DNA of 64,000 nt from NCBI GenBank assembly GCA_902540655.1, contig CACBNQ010000001.1, forward strand, positions 1-64,000, read 5' to 3'. The position numbers were made by a program, and so were the translations under genes. A model generated the notes under the pieces. It saw only the letters and a list, made by a program, of their open reading frames with translations. It was not told where the DNA came from and made no database searches. Each line of letters opens with the position of its first letter. Position 1 is the stretch's first letter. The stretch comes from an uncultured Alphaproteobacteria bacterium. GTDB taxonomy: Bacteria; Pseudomonadota; Alphaproteobacteria; Rhodobacterales; Rhodobacteraceae. This document shows positions 18,396 through 26,968 of the stretch, piece by piece.

Positions 18396-19130
18396 ATGAA
18401 TCCCGAAAATAAGGCCCAAATACAATCTAATCGCCGAAAAATATTCGAGCTTGAGATACTTATAAATTCAAATAAAACAAAAGTGGAAGTATGCAGGGCC
18501 TCTATAGAACAAAATTATGCCTCTATTATGAGAAATTATAATGCAGCTTACATGGGGAACCATCACTTGGCTAATCAAGAAACAGATGAAATTCTAAGAA
18601 ACAGACTAGCTATAATGAGCAATATGATTGCCGAGAAAGATGTGGAAATAAACTTCAGAGAATCAATGAATAACAAAGCCCAATTAGATTTTTTAGAACA
18701 CAAATCTTCAGTTAATAAAACAATCCTTGAAGTAAACAAACAACTCACAGAGATAAATAAAAAGCTTATCGAGTTAAACAGAATGATTATGAAAAAAAAT
18801 GAGGACACCCTCCAATTTAATACAGAAAATTTAACGACTAATGAAAAATTTCTAAAAGGTGAGTTTCATCCATCAAAGGCCACTGAAAAAGACAATAAAA
18901 AGCGTATAGACCAAAACACAAAAAGGTGCACAAAAATAGAGGAGATGGCTTCTGAAAATCAAAAGCGCATTATTGAGATACAATCAAAAACACAGACTAA
19001 CGCTATTGATATTATGAAAAACTCAGTTCAGATTTCTGAGAGGCGTGAACGAATAAACGACTTACAAGAAAAGGTCAATGAAAATCAGAACTCCGTTGCC
19101 GAAATGATATCAATCAAAATCAAAAACTGA
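18396..19130 (+). CDS. Asn-rich coiled-coil hypothetical protein
   Basis: 244 residues predicted to be almost wholly alpha-helical: long runs of charged and Asn/Gln residues with hydrophobics in regular spacing, and no Pro except the second residues and one at about 165. Several short units repeat loosely with Asn and Ile/Leu in similar register (for example LEVNKQLTEINKKLIELNRM). There is no signal peptide, no transmembrane segment and no enzyme motif. An AAGAGGTAACGC ribosome site precedes the ATG. It ends 6 bases from the convergent alcohol dehydrogenase. Likely a cytoplasmic structural or DNA/surface-associated filament-like protein; function unknown. Confidence 0.75.
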   Translation: MNPENKAQIQSNRRKIFELEILINSNKTKVEVCRASIEQNYASIMRNYNAAYMGNHHLANQETDEILRNRLAIMSNMIAEKDVEINFRESMNNKAQLDFLEHKSSVNKTILEVNKQLTEINKKLIELNRMIMKKNEDTLQFNTENLTTNEKFLKGEFHPSKATEKDNKKRIDQNTKRCTKIEEMASENQKRIIEIQSKTQTNAIDIMKNSVQISERRERINDLQEKVNENQNSVAEMISIKIKN

Positions 19131-19136
19131 TATCGA

Positions 19137-20144
19137 TTAGTTTTCTAAGACTATTCTATATCTCGCCTTGCCACTTTTAAGGTGAGCTATAGCTTCATTA
19201 ATTTCTGACATTTTGAAAAACTCAACCTCTGGAATAATTTTATGTCTAGCACAAAACTCTACCATCTTCTTCATTGCTTCTGGCCCTCCGACAGGACTTG
19301 CAGACACAGAATTTTGTCCTCTTAACATGTGAAACATAGTTATGTTTAAAGGTTCGGGTAATAATCCAAGAAAATGGAGCCTACCTTTTGGCTTAAGGGT
19401 ATTCATAAAAAGGCCCCATTTACCCGCAAATGCATGACCGGTGAAAAATAAATAATCAAAAGATTTTTTCAGCTTTTTGATAGCATCAATGTCACTAGCG
19501 ATAACTACTTTGTGTGCACCATAGCTTTTTGCCTCCTCTATTTTGCTTTCAGAACCGGTTATAGCTGTTACTTCGCAACCCCAGGCATTAGCAAATTTAA
19601 TTGCCATGTGACCAAGCCCACCTATCCCAAAAATACAAACACTGTCTGTAGGTTTAACGGCGTATTGGACAAAAGGATTGAAAACAGTGATACCACCACA
19701 CATCAGAGGACCAGCTGTCCTAGGATCAAGGGCATCAGGAATTGGGATGGCACTTAAATCTTGAACTCTAATTTTATCTGCAAAACCTCCATTTCGCCCC
19801 ACGAAAACACCAACTCTATCTTCACAAAGATTATGATCCCCATTATAGCAACATTCACACGTTTTGCAGTAACCAGCCTGAAAGCCAACTCCTACCCTTT
19901 GCCCTACATACCTGTCTTTTACCTGACTACCAATTGCTGTGATTTTGCCGATCACCTCATGGCCGGGAACAAAAGGATATTCGTTATTTGAAAAATCATT
20001 GTCTATGTAATGAACATCGCTGTAGCAAAGTCCGCAGTTTTCTATTTCTATGTCTACATCATCTGGCCCTATTTCTCCTAATTCATATTCAAAAGGTTCC
20101 AAAAGGCCTTTTTGATTTTTTGCGGCATATGCTTTGACTATCAT
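19137..20144 (-). CDS. Zinc-dependent alcohol dehydrogenase (CAD/YahK-like MDR)
   Basis: 335-residue MDR enzyme with both zinc sites. The catalytic zinc is bound at CGLCYSDVHYID and GHEVIGKITAIG; the structural zinc at CKTCECCYNGDHNLC. The nucleotide motif FGIGGLGHMAIKFA follows. This group reduces aldehydes or oxidises alcohols, often NADPH-linked. An AAAAGGGAGTGTATA ribosome site precedes the ATG. It is the last ordinary metabolic gene before the tRNA and island. Family certain, substrate unknown. Confidence 0.92.
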   Translation of the reverse strand: MIVKAYAAKNQKGLLEPFEYELGEIGPDDVDIEIENCGLCYSDVHYIDNDFSNNEYPFVPGHEVIGKITAIGSQVKDRYVGQRVGVGFQAGYCKTCECCYNGDHNLCEDRVGVFVGRNGGFADKIRVQDLSAIPIPDALDPRTAGPLMCGGITVFNPFVQYAVKPTDSVCIFGIGGLGHMAIKFANAWGCEVTAITGSESKIEEAKSYGAHKVVIASDIDAIKKLKKSFDYLFFTGHAFAGKWGLFMNTLKPKGRLHFLGLLPEPLNITMFHMLRGQNSVSASPVGGPEAMKKMVEFCARHKIIPEVEFFKMSEINEAIAHLKSGKARYRIVLEN

Positions 20145-20228
20145 TATACACTCCCTTTTGCACGATAAAACGAGCCATACTCAATATAAGTATAGTCATC
20201 TAGGGTATATTAATAAAGTTATTTTCGA

Positions 20229-20256
20229 TTGAAAAAAAAAAATTTCTTTATATTAT
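20229..20256 (+). promoter_or_regulatory. Putative sigma-70 promoter of tRNA-Ser
   Basis: TTGAAA at 20229-20234 and TATTAT at 20251-20256 with a 16-base A/T spacer, placing a start point just upstream of the tRNA at 20267. Pattern match only. Confidence 0.45.
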
Positions 20257-20266
20257 TCACTTCATC

Positions 20267-20356
20267 GGAGGAGTGGCAGAGTGGTTGAATGCACCGGTCT
20301 TGAAAACCGACGTAGGTGAAAGTCTACCGTGGGTTCGAATCCCACCTCCTCCGCCA
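20267..20356 (+). tRNA. tRNA-Ser(TGA)
   Basis: A 90-base class II tRNA. The acceptor stem pairs GGAGGAG with CTCCTCC, then a G discriminator and an encoded CCA. The anticodon stem CCGGT/ACCGA flanks the loop CTTGAAA, giving anticodon TGA (Ser). The long variable arm is as expected for serine. GGTTCGAATCCC forms the T arm. Its 3' end is the presumed attachment site for the adjacent island, whose integrase begins 183 bases downstream in the same direction. Confidence 0.96.
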
Positions 20357-20373
20357 CTAGCCTAATCTTTCTC

Positions 20374-20461
20374 ATGTCATTAGATGTCCTCCGATTTCAC
20401 AACTCCCTGTTTTTATTGACGTTTTAACACTATGCGTGTTCATCCTATGTCATGGGATGTC
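20374..20461. repeat. Direct repeat pair beside the presumed attachment site
   Basis: ATGTCATTAGATGTC at 20374-20388 and ATGTCATGGGATGTC at 20447-20461 match at 13 of 15 positions. Each is itself a double ATGTC. They lie between the tRNA end and the integrase, where integrase arm-binding sites are expected. Confidence 0.5.
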
Positions 20462-20480
20462 ACGTACGTTTGGGGCCATT

Positions 20481-20514
20481 TTGTGGACCAGTTGTGGGCT
20501 GGTTTGTGGGCTGG
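20481..20514 (+). repeat. Three tandem 11-base units upstream of integrase
   Basis: TTGTGGACCAG (20481-20491), TTGTGGGCTGG (20492-20502) and TTGTGGGCTGG (20504-20514) follow each other with 0-1 base between them, ending 25 bases before the chosen integrase start. The spacing of about one helical turn suggests a protein-binding array, for integrase arms or an autoregulator. Confidence 0.5.
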
Positions 20515-20539
20515 AACCAACAGAAAGGGAAAGAAAGAT

Positions 20540-21721
20540 ATGACAAAACTCACGGTTAGAGAGATCAAAGCCGCCTCTAAGGGCGCGCGTCTTCATGACG
20601 GTCACGGATTGTACTTAACACTAACATCTGCTGATCGCGGTAAGTGGTCCTACCGCTACCGGATTAATGGCTTGAGCCGGGAAATGGGATTAGGCCCCTA
20701 CCCTAAGGTTTCCATCAGCGACGCACGATCGCGTCACGCAACGTATCAGTCGCACAAATTGCATGGGCGTGATCCGTGCGCCTATCGCTTGGAGAAGGAA
20801 AAAATTGCCCTCCAAAGAGCCAAATTAAAATTCTCCCCAATTGCGGAAAAACTGATTGAAAGTAAAAAAGCCGGATGGAGAAACAGCAAACATATCAACC
20901 AATGGTCGCAATCATTGAAAAGCTACGCCGCACCTTTACTCGATAGCAAACCGCTTAACACTATAACAACACGCGATATCCTCTCCATACTGCAACCTAT
21001 ATGGGCCACTAAACATGAAACCGCGCGAAGGGTGCAGCAGCGTCTCAAAAAGGTATTTGGTTATGCCAAAACAATGGGCTGGTATGATCACCCTAACCCT
21101 GCGGTATGGGAAGATAATTTAGAACATCTTCTGGCACCAACACGTCAGGTCAAACGCGTGTTTCACCATCCCTCCTTACAATGGATAGAACTCCCCTATT
21201 TTTATAAAAAACTTATGGCCATCGATACAACCGCGTCAAAAGCCTTACAGCTTTTAATTCTAACCGCATGCCGCACGCATGAAATTCGGCATTGTGAGCG
21301 CGATCATATTAACTGGCAGGATAAGCTCTGGGTAATCCCCTCTGACCTAATGAAGGCTAATCGTACCCATCGTGTGCCGTTATCGGACCCTGCCTATGAC
21401 CTTCTTAAAGGCGTGCTTATGGGACATAATAGTGACTATGCCTTTAACCCACCGGGGGGGTCCCACCCTTTGAGTGATATGGCTATGTTGAAATTGATTA
21501 AGACGGAATTCCCTCGAAAGAAGATCACCGTTCATGGTTTTCGTTCAACGTTCAGAGAATGGGCCGCGCACCAGGGATGCTATGATCATGACGCAATTGA
21601 GTTTTCGCTTGCCCATAAATTGCCTGATCCTACAAAGGCTGCATATCTTCGGTCTGATCTTTTGGATAAGCGCCGTTCCCTTATGAATGACTGGGGCGGT
21701 TATGTGCAAAGCTCAATATAA
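20540..21721 (+). CDS. Tyrosine-type site-specific integrase (P4-like)
   Basis: About 393 residues. The N-terminal arm-binding DUF4102-like domain shows the pattern of P4 integrases (LHDGHGLYLTLT, MGLGPYPKVSISDAR). Catalytic residues are all present: Arg245 in LTACRTHEIR, His332 and Arg335 in HGFRSTFREWA, His359 in FSLAHK and the nucleophile Tyr369. I start at ATG 20540 because AAAGGGAAAGAAAG lies before it and homologous proteins begin with this MTKLTVREI-type segment; the in-frame ATG at 20432 would translate the tandem repeats. Codon use looks richer in G+C than its neighbours, consistent with separate origin. It presumably inserts the island at the tRNA-Ser 3' end. Confidence 0.93.
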   Translation: MTKLTVREIKAASKGARLHDGHGLYLTLTSADRGKWSYRYRINGLSREMGLGPYPKVSISDARSRHATYQSHKLHGRDPCAYRLEKEKIALQRAKLKFSPIAEKLIESKKAGWRNSKHINQWSQSLKSYAAPLLDSKPLNTITTRDILSILQPIWATKHETARRVQQRLKKVFGYAKTMGWYDHPNPAVWEDNLEHLLAPTRQVKRVFHHPSLQWIELPYFYKKLMAIDTTASKALQLLILTACRTHEIRHCERDHINWQDKLWVIPSDLMKANRTHRVPLSDPAYDLLKGVLMGHNSDYAFNPPGGSHPLSDMAMLKLIKTEFPRKKITVHGFRSTFREWAAHQGCYDHDAIEFSLAHKLPDPTKAAYLRSDLLDKRRSLMNDWGGYVQSSI

Positions 21722-21850
21722 AAATTTACAAAAACACCTGTTTTATGGGGATTCGGGCTTGACAACCAAAAATAGATCGCGCACTTATAAGCGGTAAGCC
21801 GACATGTCTCACGTCGATATAGATTAAATTTTTGCTAAGAAATCTATGTC

Positions 21851-22048
21851 ATGAATGAGATTATAACCCGAAAAGAAGTAGCGCGAATTCTCAACGTAAG
21901 TGAGTATACTGTTTACCGTTGGGTTTGCTCAGGCCACCTCACACCACCTTTTGAATTGGGACCCAATCGTATTGTTTGGACGCGTAGTGAAATTCTGAAG
22001 TGGGTTGAAAAACAAAAAAATAATCGCATCTGGCCAAATAAGAGGTAG
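21851..22048 (+). CDS. AlpA/excisionase-like helix-turn-helix protein
   Basis: 65 residues containing one winged-helix HTH of the MerR/AlpA type: TRKEVARILNVSEYTVYRWV followed by GPNRIVWTRSEILKWVEKQ. Such small proteins act as excisionase or as activator of the integrase in P4-like islands. It lies 129 bases after the integrase on the same strand. No other recombination directionality factor is visible, so this is the best candidate. Family match is strong; the exact role is inferred. Confidence 0.85.
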   Translation: MNEIITRKEVARILNVSEYTVYRWVCSGHLTPPFELGPNRIVWTRSEILKWVEKQKNNRIWPNKR

Positions 22049-22126
22049 CAGGAATATGAGCCATTAAAAAAAAATATGTGACTGAAGACATTGAGTTTCA
22101 ATTGATAAATAATTAAAGTTAAGGCA

Positions 22127-22822
22127 ATGCAGAAATTTTTTTATAGATGTTTTCTCCTATTAGCATTCTTAATTTACCATCATAGTTACGTCATTGCTTG
22201 CAGCATGGTGATAGAAGACTTTTCTCTAAAGCCAAATTTTTCCGTTAATGATGAACTAGGCAAATCCGTTAGCAATGCTGCAAACCTAGAGGAATTAATG
22301 CCCCTTGAAATTGAGACACTAGAACTTTTTGATGAGGACAGGATAATTTTAAATGGTTACATTTTTTACCTAAACAGAATGGCTCCAGGGGGCAGAGGCG
22401 TGGACTGCCGTTATAGATTCTACAGAGAGCCTATATTTTTTACTGATAATTTTAATTACATTCATCTTGGTAACATTGAGGGTTATTCAAGGGACTTAAA
22501 AAATTGCTCTGGGTCAGAATTGGAGTTTGGTCTGAACGTAGAGGATTATTCTAAAGATTATATTGTTCCGATTCCTTCAGCTGCGAAAAAATGTGTAATT
22601 ACCCTAGAAGGAACTCTAAAGGAAAGAATTGATCCACTTGCAATCGAGTATCCTTGTGCTTTCGAGTTTGAAATGAACAGCAAAGGTGATGAATGCGCTA
22701 ACTTCCCATTTTTATCGATAAAGCCAGAATTAATTAAAATGAAAAGGTATCGAATGGTGCTGGATATTCATTTTATCTATTCACTTCAAAAGAATACAAA
22801 AGGAAAAAAAGAGATATATTGA
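22127..22822 (+). CDS. Secreted or lipid-anchored hypothetical protein
   Basis: 231 residues starting with a Sec-type signal (positive MQKFFYR, then about 15 hydrophobic residues) ending at VIACSMV, which fits a lipobox with Cys at about residue 25. The mature part has several cysteines (CSM, CRY, NCSG, KKCV, PCAF, ECAN) that could form disulfides, in keeping with an extracytoplasmic place. No family recognised. It is the first cargo gene after the AlpA-like regulator and converges with the MORN-repeat gene 38 bases away. Confidence 0.65.
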   Translation: MQKFFYRCFLLLAFLIYHHSYVIACSMVIEDFSLKPNFSVNDELGKSVSNAANLEELMPLEIETLELFDEDRIILNGYIFYLNRMAPGGRGVDCRYRFYREPIFFTDNFNYIHLGNIEGYSRDLKNCSGSELEFGLNVEDYSKDYIVPIPSAAKKCVITLEGTLKERIDPLAIEYPCAFEFEMNSKGDECANFPFLSIKPELIKMKRYRMVLDIHFIYSLQKNTKGKKEIY

Positions 22823-22860
22823 TTTGAACGCCTCTAATCCGCCTCAGTATCTCAGGGGGT

Positions 22861-23229
22861 CTAATTGACTATTTCGCCGTCAATATAGTGCTCTTCTCTC
22901 TCAAGGGTTCCGTCAACTTTGTAAGTAGTCCATATCCCATCGCGCACACCATTTTTTGAATGCCCTTTTAATTGAGGAGTTCCATCCTCATAAAAAGTTT
23001 CAGTTAACCCGTTGGTCAGCCCTAATAAGAATGGTATTTTTGCATACACTTTTCCGTTTTCATAATAATAGACCCATAACCCCTCCATCAAACCATCTTC
23101 ATATTGCCCGACATGCTGTGGGTTTCCATTTTCATAATATGTTTGTGATGACCCTGTATAAAGCTGGTCAGAGCCCTCTACATATTCGAGCTGACCGTCT
23201 GTATTTATTTTAATGTCATTATGAACCAT
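22861..23229 (-). CDS. MORN-repeat / YwqK-like protein
   Basis: 122 residues built from about four MORN-type units: YYENGNPQHVGQYEDG, YYENGKVYAKIPF, FYEDGTPQLKGHSKNG and YKVDGTLEREEHYIDG, each of the form Y-x-x-x-G. The YwqK branch of this fold is annotated as antitoxin in Bacillus, but most members are simply uncharacterised repeat proteins. No toxin partner gene is adjacent. A GAGGATGAAAA ribosome site precedes the ATG. No signal peptide. Confidence 0.8.
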   Translation of the reverse strand: MVHNDIKINTDGQLEYVEGSDQLYTGSSQTYYENGNPQHVGQYEDGLMEGLWVYYYENGKVYAKIPFLLGLTNGLTETFYEDGTPQLKGHSKNGVRDGIWTTYKVDGTLEREEHYIDGEIVN

Positions 23230-23286
23230 TTTTCATCCTCTATTTAAAGCTACACAATATATCGGCACCCTATCACACTTGTCATT

Positions 23287-23691
23287 CTAAATATCAATTT
23301 GCTTCTGGGTAGATTCTAAATTGAAGTCACTAATCAAGCGACACTTTATAGAGTCGATAAAATATCCCATCGGCATCTCTAATACTTTGGACCTCAAAGT
23401 GTTTGAAACTTCAGCAAAATTTTTATTTATCCAGAGCTCACAGTTTTTGTTCCCAATAAATCGTTTTTCTTTAAACTCTAAAAGCTTTGTTGGCTTATCG
23501 CTTACAGACTTTAATTCTGCGACGATAAAAAACTTCTGCACTGGTGTGGCTTCTTCTTCAGATTCACTGATGTTTTTTTCTTCCAAGTTACTATAGCTTC
23601 TAAAGACAAGGTCTTTATCATTCGTCATACAGCCACTAAATGATAAAAAAGCCATTGACGTAATAATGTACGTCACCATTTTCAATCGCAT
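23287..23691 (-). CDS. Putative lipoprotein
   Basis: 134 residues; the N-terminus has a hydrophobic stretch ending in the lipobox FSGCMTN, so the mature protein would be lipid-anchored at about Cys21. The rest is polar, with two further Cys (KNCELW, IKCRL). No family recognised. It lies downstream of the OmpA-like membrane operon on the same strand (111 bases after it) and could be transcribed with it. Confidence 0.65.
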   Translation of the reverse strand: MRLKMVTYIITSMAFLSFSGCMTNDKDLVFRSYSNLEEKNISESEEEATPVQKFFIVAELKSVSDKPTKLLEFKEKRFIGNKNCELWINKNFAEVSNTLRSKVLEMPMGYFIDSIKCRLISDFNLESTQKQIDI

Positions 23692-23802
23692 CCGTTAACC
23701 TCATGATTAATCTCTTATGACTAAACGAATGACGAATTAAAAATATTTTCATATTCTCGGCGTTCAAGAATTTATTAAGCCAAATAAATAAGAAGAAACT
23801 CT

Positions 23803-24972
23803 CTAATTCTTCCGTCGTCTTACTCTTATTTCAATCCTTCTTCTCTCAGCATCATCCTTAATACCTAAGCCAGAAGTAAGTGTTTCATTTGGCAGAATAA
23901 GCTGACCCGCTGAATAAGGTAAAATCTCATATTCTTTGAGCTCTGGGATAGTTCTTAATACTCGTAGCACTGCGACTGCTCTTGCAAAACCTAGTCCCGC
24001 ATTATCCATCGCAACAGGGGTTTTGTTATCTTGCCCAAGAATAAATGCGATCGTGTTGGCATCTAGTGTGCTTCTTTCCTTTTTTCCTACTGCAACTTCG
24101 TCGGTATGCCCAATTACCTCAATAATATTTCCTTCATACTCTTTTAAATTTTTCAAGATTTTATCTTTAATATCAGTTGTCAATCTTTTGGAGAAAGCAG
24201 TGCTTAGAACTGCTTGGCCACTCATAAACGAAAATTCTTCTGCTTCTGGCAAATTTATTATTGGAGGACCTTTGCTATCTTTTTCTTTTGTTTTGAGTTC
24301 ATTAATAGTTTTATTTGCCTTTTCTAGCTCTTTCTCAGTTTGTTTTACCCGCTGACTTGCGTCCAATACATCTTTAATATTTTCTTTAGTGGCAAATATC
24401 TCGGGATTATCTCTTTCAAGTTCAGTCAGAACCTTCAGCCTCTCTTCTAACAAATTTAATTCCTCAAGAGGCTTATCGGCAAGCTTTGGATATAGGTCAC
24501 TGGTCATTAGTTTATTTACGAATTGCTCAGCAGTTGTAAGCTCGGCATATCTATCAAAATCAATTATTGTTGACGTGAATAAGGTTTCAGGATTTTTCTT
24601 AAATTTTTCCGCAAGTTCCTTAGCTCTTTGAGGGTCCTTGAGTTTAAGAAACTCAATATTAGAAAAAATAGCTACGGCAAGCTCTTGGTCGGTTTCATCA
24701 AATTTTGTATCTTTTTCAACCTTTAACTCCTTAAGCTGCTTTTGAATGGTTTCCCAGTCCTTCATCATAATCTCATTTTTTTGAGAGAGTTCCTTATTTT
24801 TCTTGTCTACTTTCTGCTTCTCGTCATAAATCCACTTGAACGCGATGAGCAAACAAAAGAGTAATAAAAGAAGTACCTCAGCCATCGTAAGACCAAAAAC
24901 AACTCCCCTCTGATAGCTTTTGTTCTCTTCAGATAATGTAACTTTTGTACTGTTTTCTAATTGGTCACTCAT
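23803..24972 (-). CDS. OmpA/MotB-like membrane protein with long coiled coil
   Basis: 389 residues: a short cytoplasmic N-terminus, one transmembrane segment at about 24-46, a long charged coiled coil (about 50-240), and a C-terminal OmpA-like peptidoglycan-binding domain with EVIGHTDEVAVG, GFARAVAVLRVL and the closing DDAERRRIEIRVRR. This is the layout of MotB, ZorB and related stator partners. The start overlaps the stop of the upstream MotA/TolQ-like gene by one base (TAATG). With that gene it probably forms an ion-driven or force-transmitting inner-membrane complex reaching the cell wall. No Asp typical of the MotB plug is obvious in the membrane segment (it reads LLLLLFCLLIAF), so proton conduction is uncertain. 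Confidence 0.85.
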   Translation of the reverse strand: MSDQLENSTKVTLSEENKSYQRGVVFGLTMAEVLLLLLFCLLIAFKWIYDEKQKVDKKNKELSQKNEIMMKDWETIQKQLKELKVEKDTKFDETDQELAVAIFSNIEFLKLKDPQRAKELAEKFKKNPETLFTSTIIDFDRYAELTTAEQFVNKLMTSDLYPKLADKPLEELNLLEERLKVLTELERDNPEIFATKENIKDVLDASQRVKQTEKELEKANKTINELKTKEKDSKGPPIINLPEAEEFSFMSGQAVLSTAFSKRLTTDIKDKILKNLKEYEGNIIEVIGHTDEVAVGKKERSTLDANTIAFILGQDNKTPVAMDNAGLGFARAVAVLRVLRTIPELKEYEILPYSAGQLILPNETLTSGLGIKDDAERRRIEIRVRRRKN

Positions 24973-26105
24973 TAAGTTTTTCCAAAAAGAAATTCAAATA
25001 TCCAATTTCTCTTTCTTTTATTTGGTCTTGGCGTTTCAACCAAGTCATCAGGGTCAGCTTTAGTTTGCTTTTGAGCCTTAAGTCTCTGTTTCGCAATTCT
25101 TTCCATCATTAATCTATTCGCCACACTTTGCTCTTCTGTGGTTTTGGCAATAGTCTGTCTTATGGACGCACCTATTGTATCTTTAGTACGATATTCTTCA
25201 GAAAACTTTTCCATTGCCTCTGCAATTTTTAACGTTGCTTGCAGTAACTTTTCTTGTCTTTCACTAAATTTCTCAGTATTAGATGCAAATTTTTCGATTT
25301 GATTAGACATTGCCTCTATTGCTTTGGATGATACGTTAATCATTTTGTTAATCGGCTCAGCTGACTTTTCTGAAGTGCTTCTAAGCGACTCCATTATAGT
25401 AGATGATATATCTTCAATATTTTTTTGAGTGTCTTTGAAGCCTTCTCCCACGAGCTGTTGAGAGACTTTTCGGAAAGTATCAAACTCCTCAACTGATTGG
25501 TTCAATTCTTTTGCTACACGTCGACTAGCTTCTGAAAGCTCCTGTCTAGATGCTTCTTCAACCTCATTTGGGTCGAACCTAAGCTGATTTACTGCAGTAC
25601 GCAAGACTATACCCCAGAGCGTGGACCAAACAGCATTTCCAAAATTCACTAGGATATTTTCCAAGGCATTTAAATCTAAAAGAGAATACGCTAGGGACCC
25701 TAGGGTAAATATAAAACCTAAGTAATAAAGATTGTCTCCCGTCTGGTCTTTTCTAGTATTTAAAGCATCAAAGTTCCAACAACATAATAAATAAGCAGAT
25801 AATATTAACAACGGTGTTATCAAAGACACCCAAAAGATATTTCCCAAAGCTTGTGCATCATTTTGTTCAGTTGGAACCACACCTTTTACTAGTATCAAGA
25901 GTATCATTCCCCCCACTGCAAATAACAGAAAAACTACAGCATTTAGTGTAGATGCACTTATCTTAGCAGTTGACTTTTTCAAGCTGCTTGCGGGTCTAGG
26001 AGATGCGCTCGGTGAAACTACAGGTTTTACCAGCGTACTCTTATCTTTAGAAGAACCTGTCTTGGGAATTTCAGTGGTGCTTTTCTTAACTGGTCTCTTT
26101 GCCAT
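24972..26105 (-). CDS. MotA/TolQ-like multi-pass membrane protein with coiled-coil tail
   Basis: 377 residues: a Lys/Ser/Pro-rich cytoplasmic N-terminus, four predicted membrane segments (about 54-74, 90-110, 126-145, 150-170), then a long helical tail (about 180-320) and a basic C-terminus. The last membrane pair, with FGNAVWSTLWGIVLRTA, resembles the proton-channel helices of MotA/TolQ/ExbB, though I cannot confirm this without a profile search. The long cytoplasmic coiled coil is reminiscent of ZorA. It lies 2 bases after the vWA-like gene and is translationally coupled to the OmpA-like gene. Confidence 0.7.
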   Translation of the reverse strand: MAKRPVKKSTTEIPKTGSSKDKSTLVKPVVSPSASPRPASSLKKSTAKISASTLNAVVFLLFAVGGMILLILVKGVVPTEQNDAQALGNIFWVSLITPLLILSAYLLCCWNFDALNTRKDQTGDNLYYLGFIFTLGSLAYSLLDLNALENILVNFGNAVWSTLWGIVLRTAVNQLRFDPNEVEEASRQELSEASRRVAKELNQSVEEFDTFRKVSQQLVGEGFKDTQKNIEDISSTIMESLRSTSEKSAEPINKMINVSSKAIEAMSNQIEKFASNTEKFSERQEKLLQATLKIAEAMEKFSEEYRTKDTIGASIRQTIAKTTEEQSVANRLMMERIAKQRLKAQKQTKADPDDLVETPRPNKRKRNWIFEFLFGKT

Positions 26106-26107
26106 CT

Positions 26108-26968
26108 TTATAATTCTCCTGGAAGTGGTATGATTTGAAAAGTTCCCGGGTCAGTTTTATCAAAATACTGTTTGAAAACACTGAGCCAAAATTTTTTAAC
26201 CTCTGTAGTGCTTGGAGCGTTAGGATGATTTCTCTGGACTAACCATATTTCAATATCAATTTCACTAAAATTTGCACCATACTTCTCAAAAGCCCTGCTA
26301 CTCTCAAAATTTTCTAAAAGAGAATTTTTAAGGCCATACATCGAAAATACATCTGTGTTCTCTAGAAAGTCAGTAATGAATATAACCTTATTTCTAGTAG
26401 CACTAGCTCCATGAGATGCTGAATAATCTGTTGGCTTTTTTAAAAGCAAACTTACTTTTTGTATTGATTTAAGTAGCGGTGACTCATTTGCTTCAAAGCT
26501 CCTATTTAAAATTTTATCCACAGCGGTAAGAGAACTTGAAACAAATTGATTGTATTTTTTTTGTATTAAAATAGGGTTCGCAACTATTCCCTTTTGACCA
26601 AGGTTACTTAAGTCGCTCTTATTACCTGGATTGCATATTTCATCTAATGGTAGAGATAATCCTTCTCCACTGACAACATACAATTCCATTTTTCCATACC
26701 TCTGCAAATTTTTAATTTCATTCTCAATTTTGTTTTTTATACTTAGCTTTGTTATCTCCGTCACCCCATCGGTAGCGTCTAATAAAATTGCTAGAGTGTA
26801 AATTGGTCCCTCAACAGGGCAAAAGTTTTCAGTAAGTTCAAGCGACTTTTCTTGATTTCTGTACAAAAAGGAAACTACCACAACTACTCCACCAAGAAAA
26901 ACCAACAGAAAAAAAATTATCATTAGGCTTCCTAAAGATGTCGACCTGCGTCTACGGCGACGAACCAT
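26108..26968 (-). CDS. Membrane-anchored vWA-like protein
   Basis: 286 residues: six Arg in the first eight, one transmembrane segment at about 14-36, then a soluble domain with a vWA-like topology. AILLDATDGVTEIT stands where vWA domains have DxSxS, and KVIFITDFLENTD matches the later strand with its Asp. A CNPG motif lies between them. The metal site is degenerate. Its start overlaps the end of the preceding gene by 17 bases. As the third gene of the five-gene operon it may be the periplasmic sensor or scaffold of the complex. The vWA call is by eye and should be checked by structure prediction. Confidence 0.6.
   Translation of the reverse strand: MVRRRRRRSTSLGSLMIIFFLLVFLGGVVVVVSFLYRNQEKSLELTENFCPVEGPIYTLAILLDATDGVTEITKLSIKNKIENEIKNLQRYGKMELYVVSGEGLSLPLDEICNPGNKSDLSNLGQKGIVANPILIQKKYNQFVSSSLTAVDKILNRSFEANESPLLKSIQKVSLLLKKPTDYSASHGASATRNKVIFITDFLENTDVFSMYGLKNSLLENFESSRAFEKYGANFSEIDIEIWLVQRNHPNAPSTTEVKKFWLSVFKQYFDKTDPGTFQIIPLPGEL

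Noticed and set aside
20432-20539. N-terminal extension of the integrase
   Set aside because: It would translate the tandem repeats; homologous integrases begin at the segment starting at 20540, which has its own ribosome site.
22861-23229. Toxin-antitoxin pair (YwqK-type antitoxin)
   Set aside because: No toxin gene is adjacent; MORN repeats alone do not show antitoxin function.
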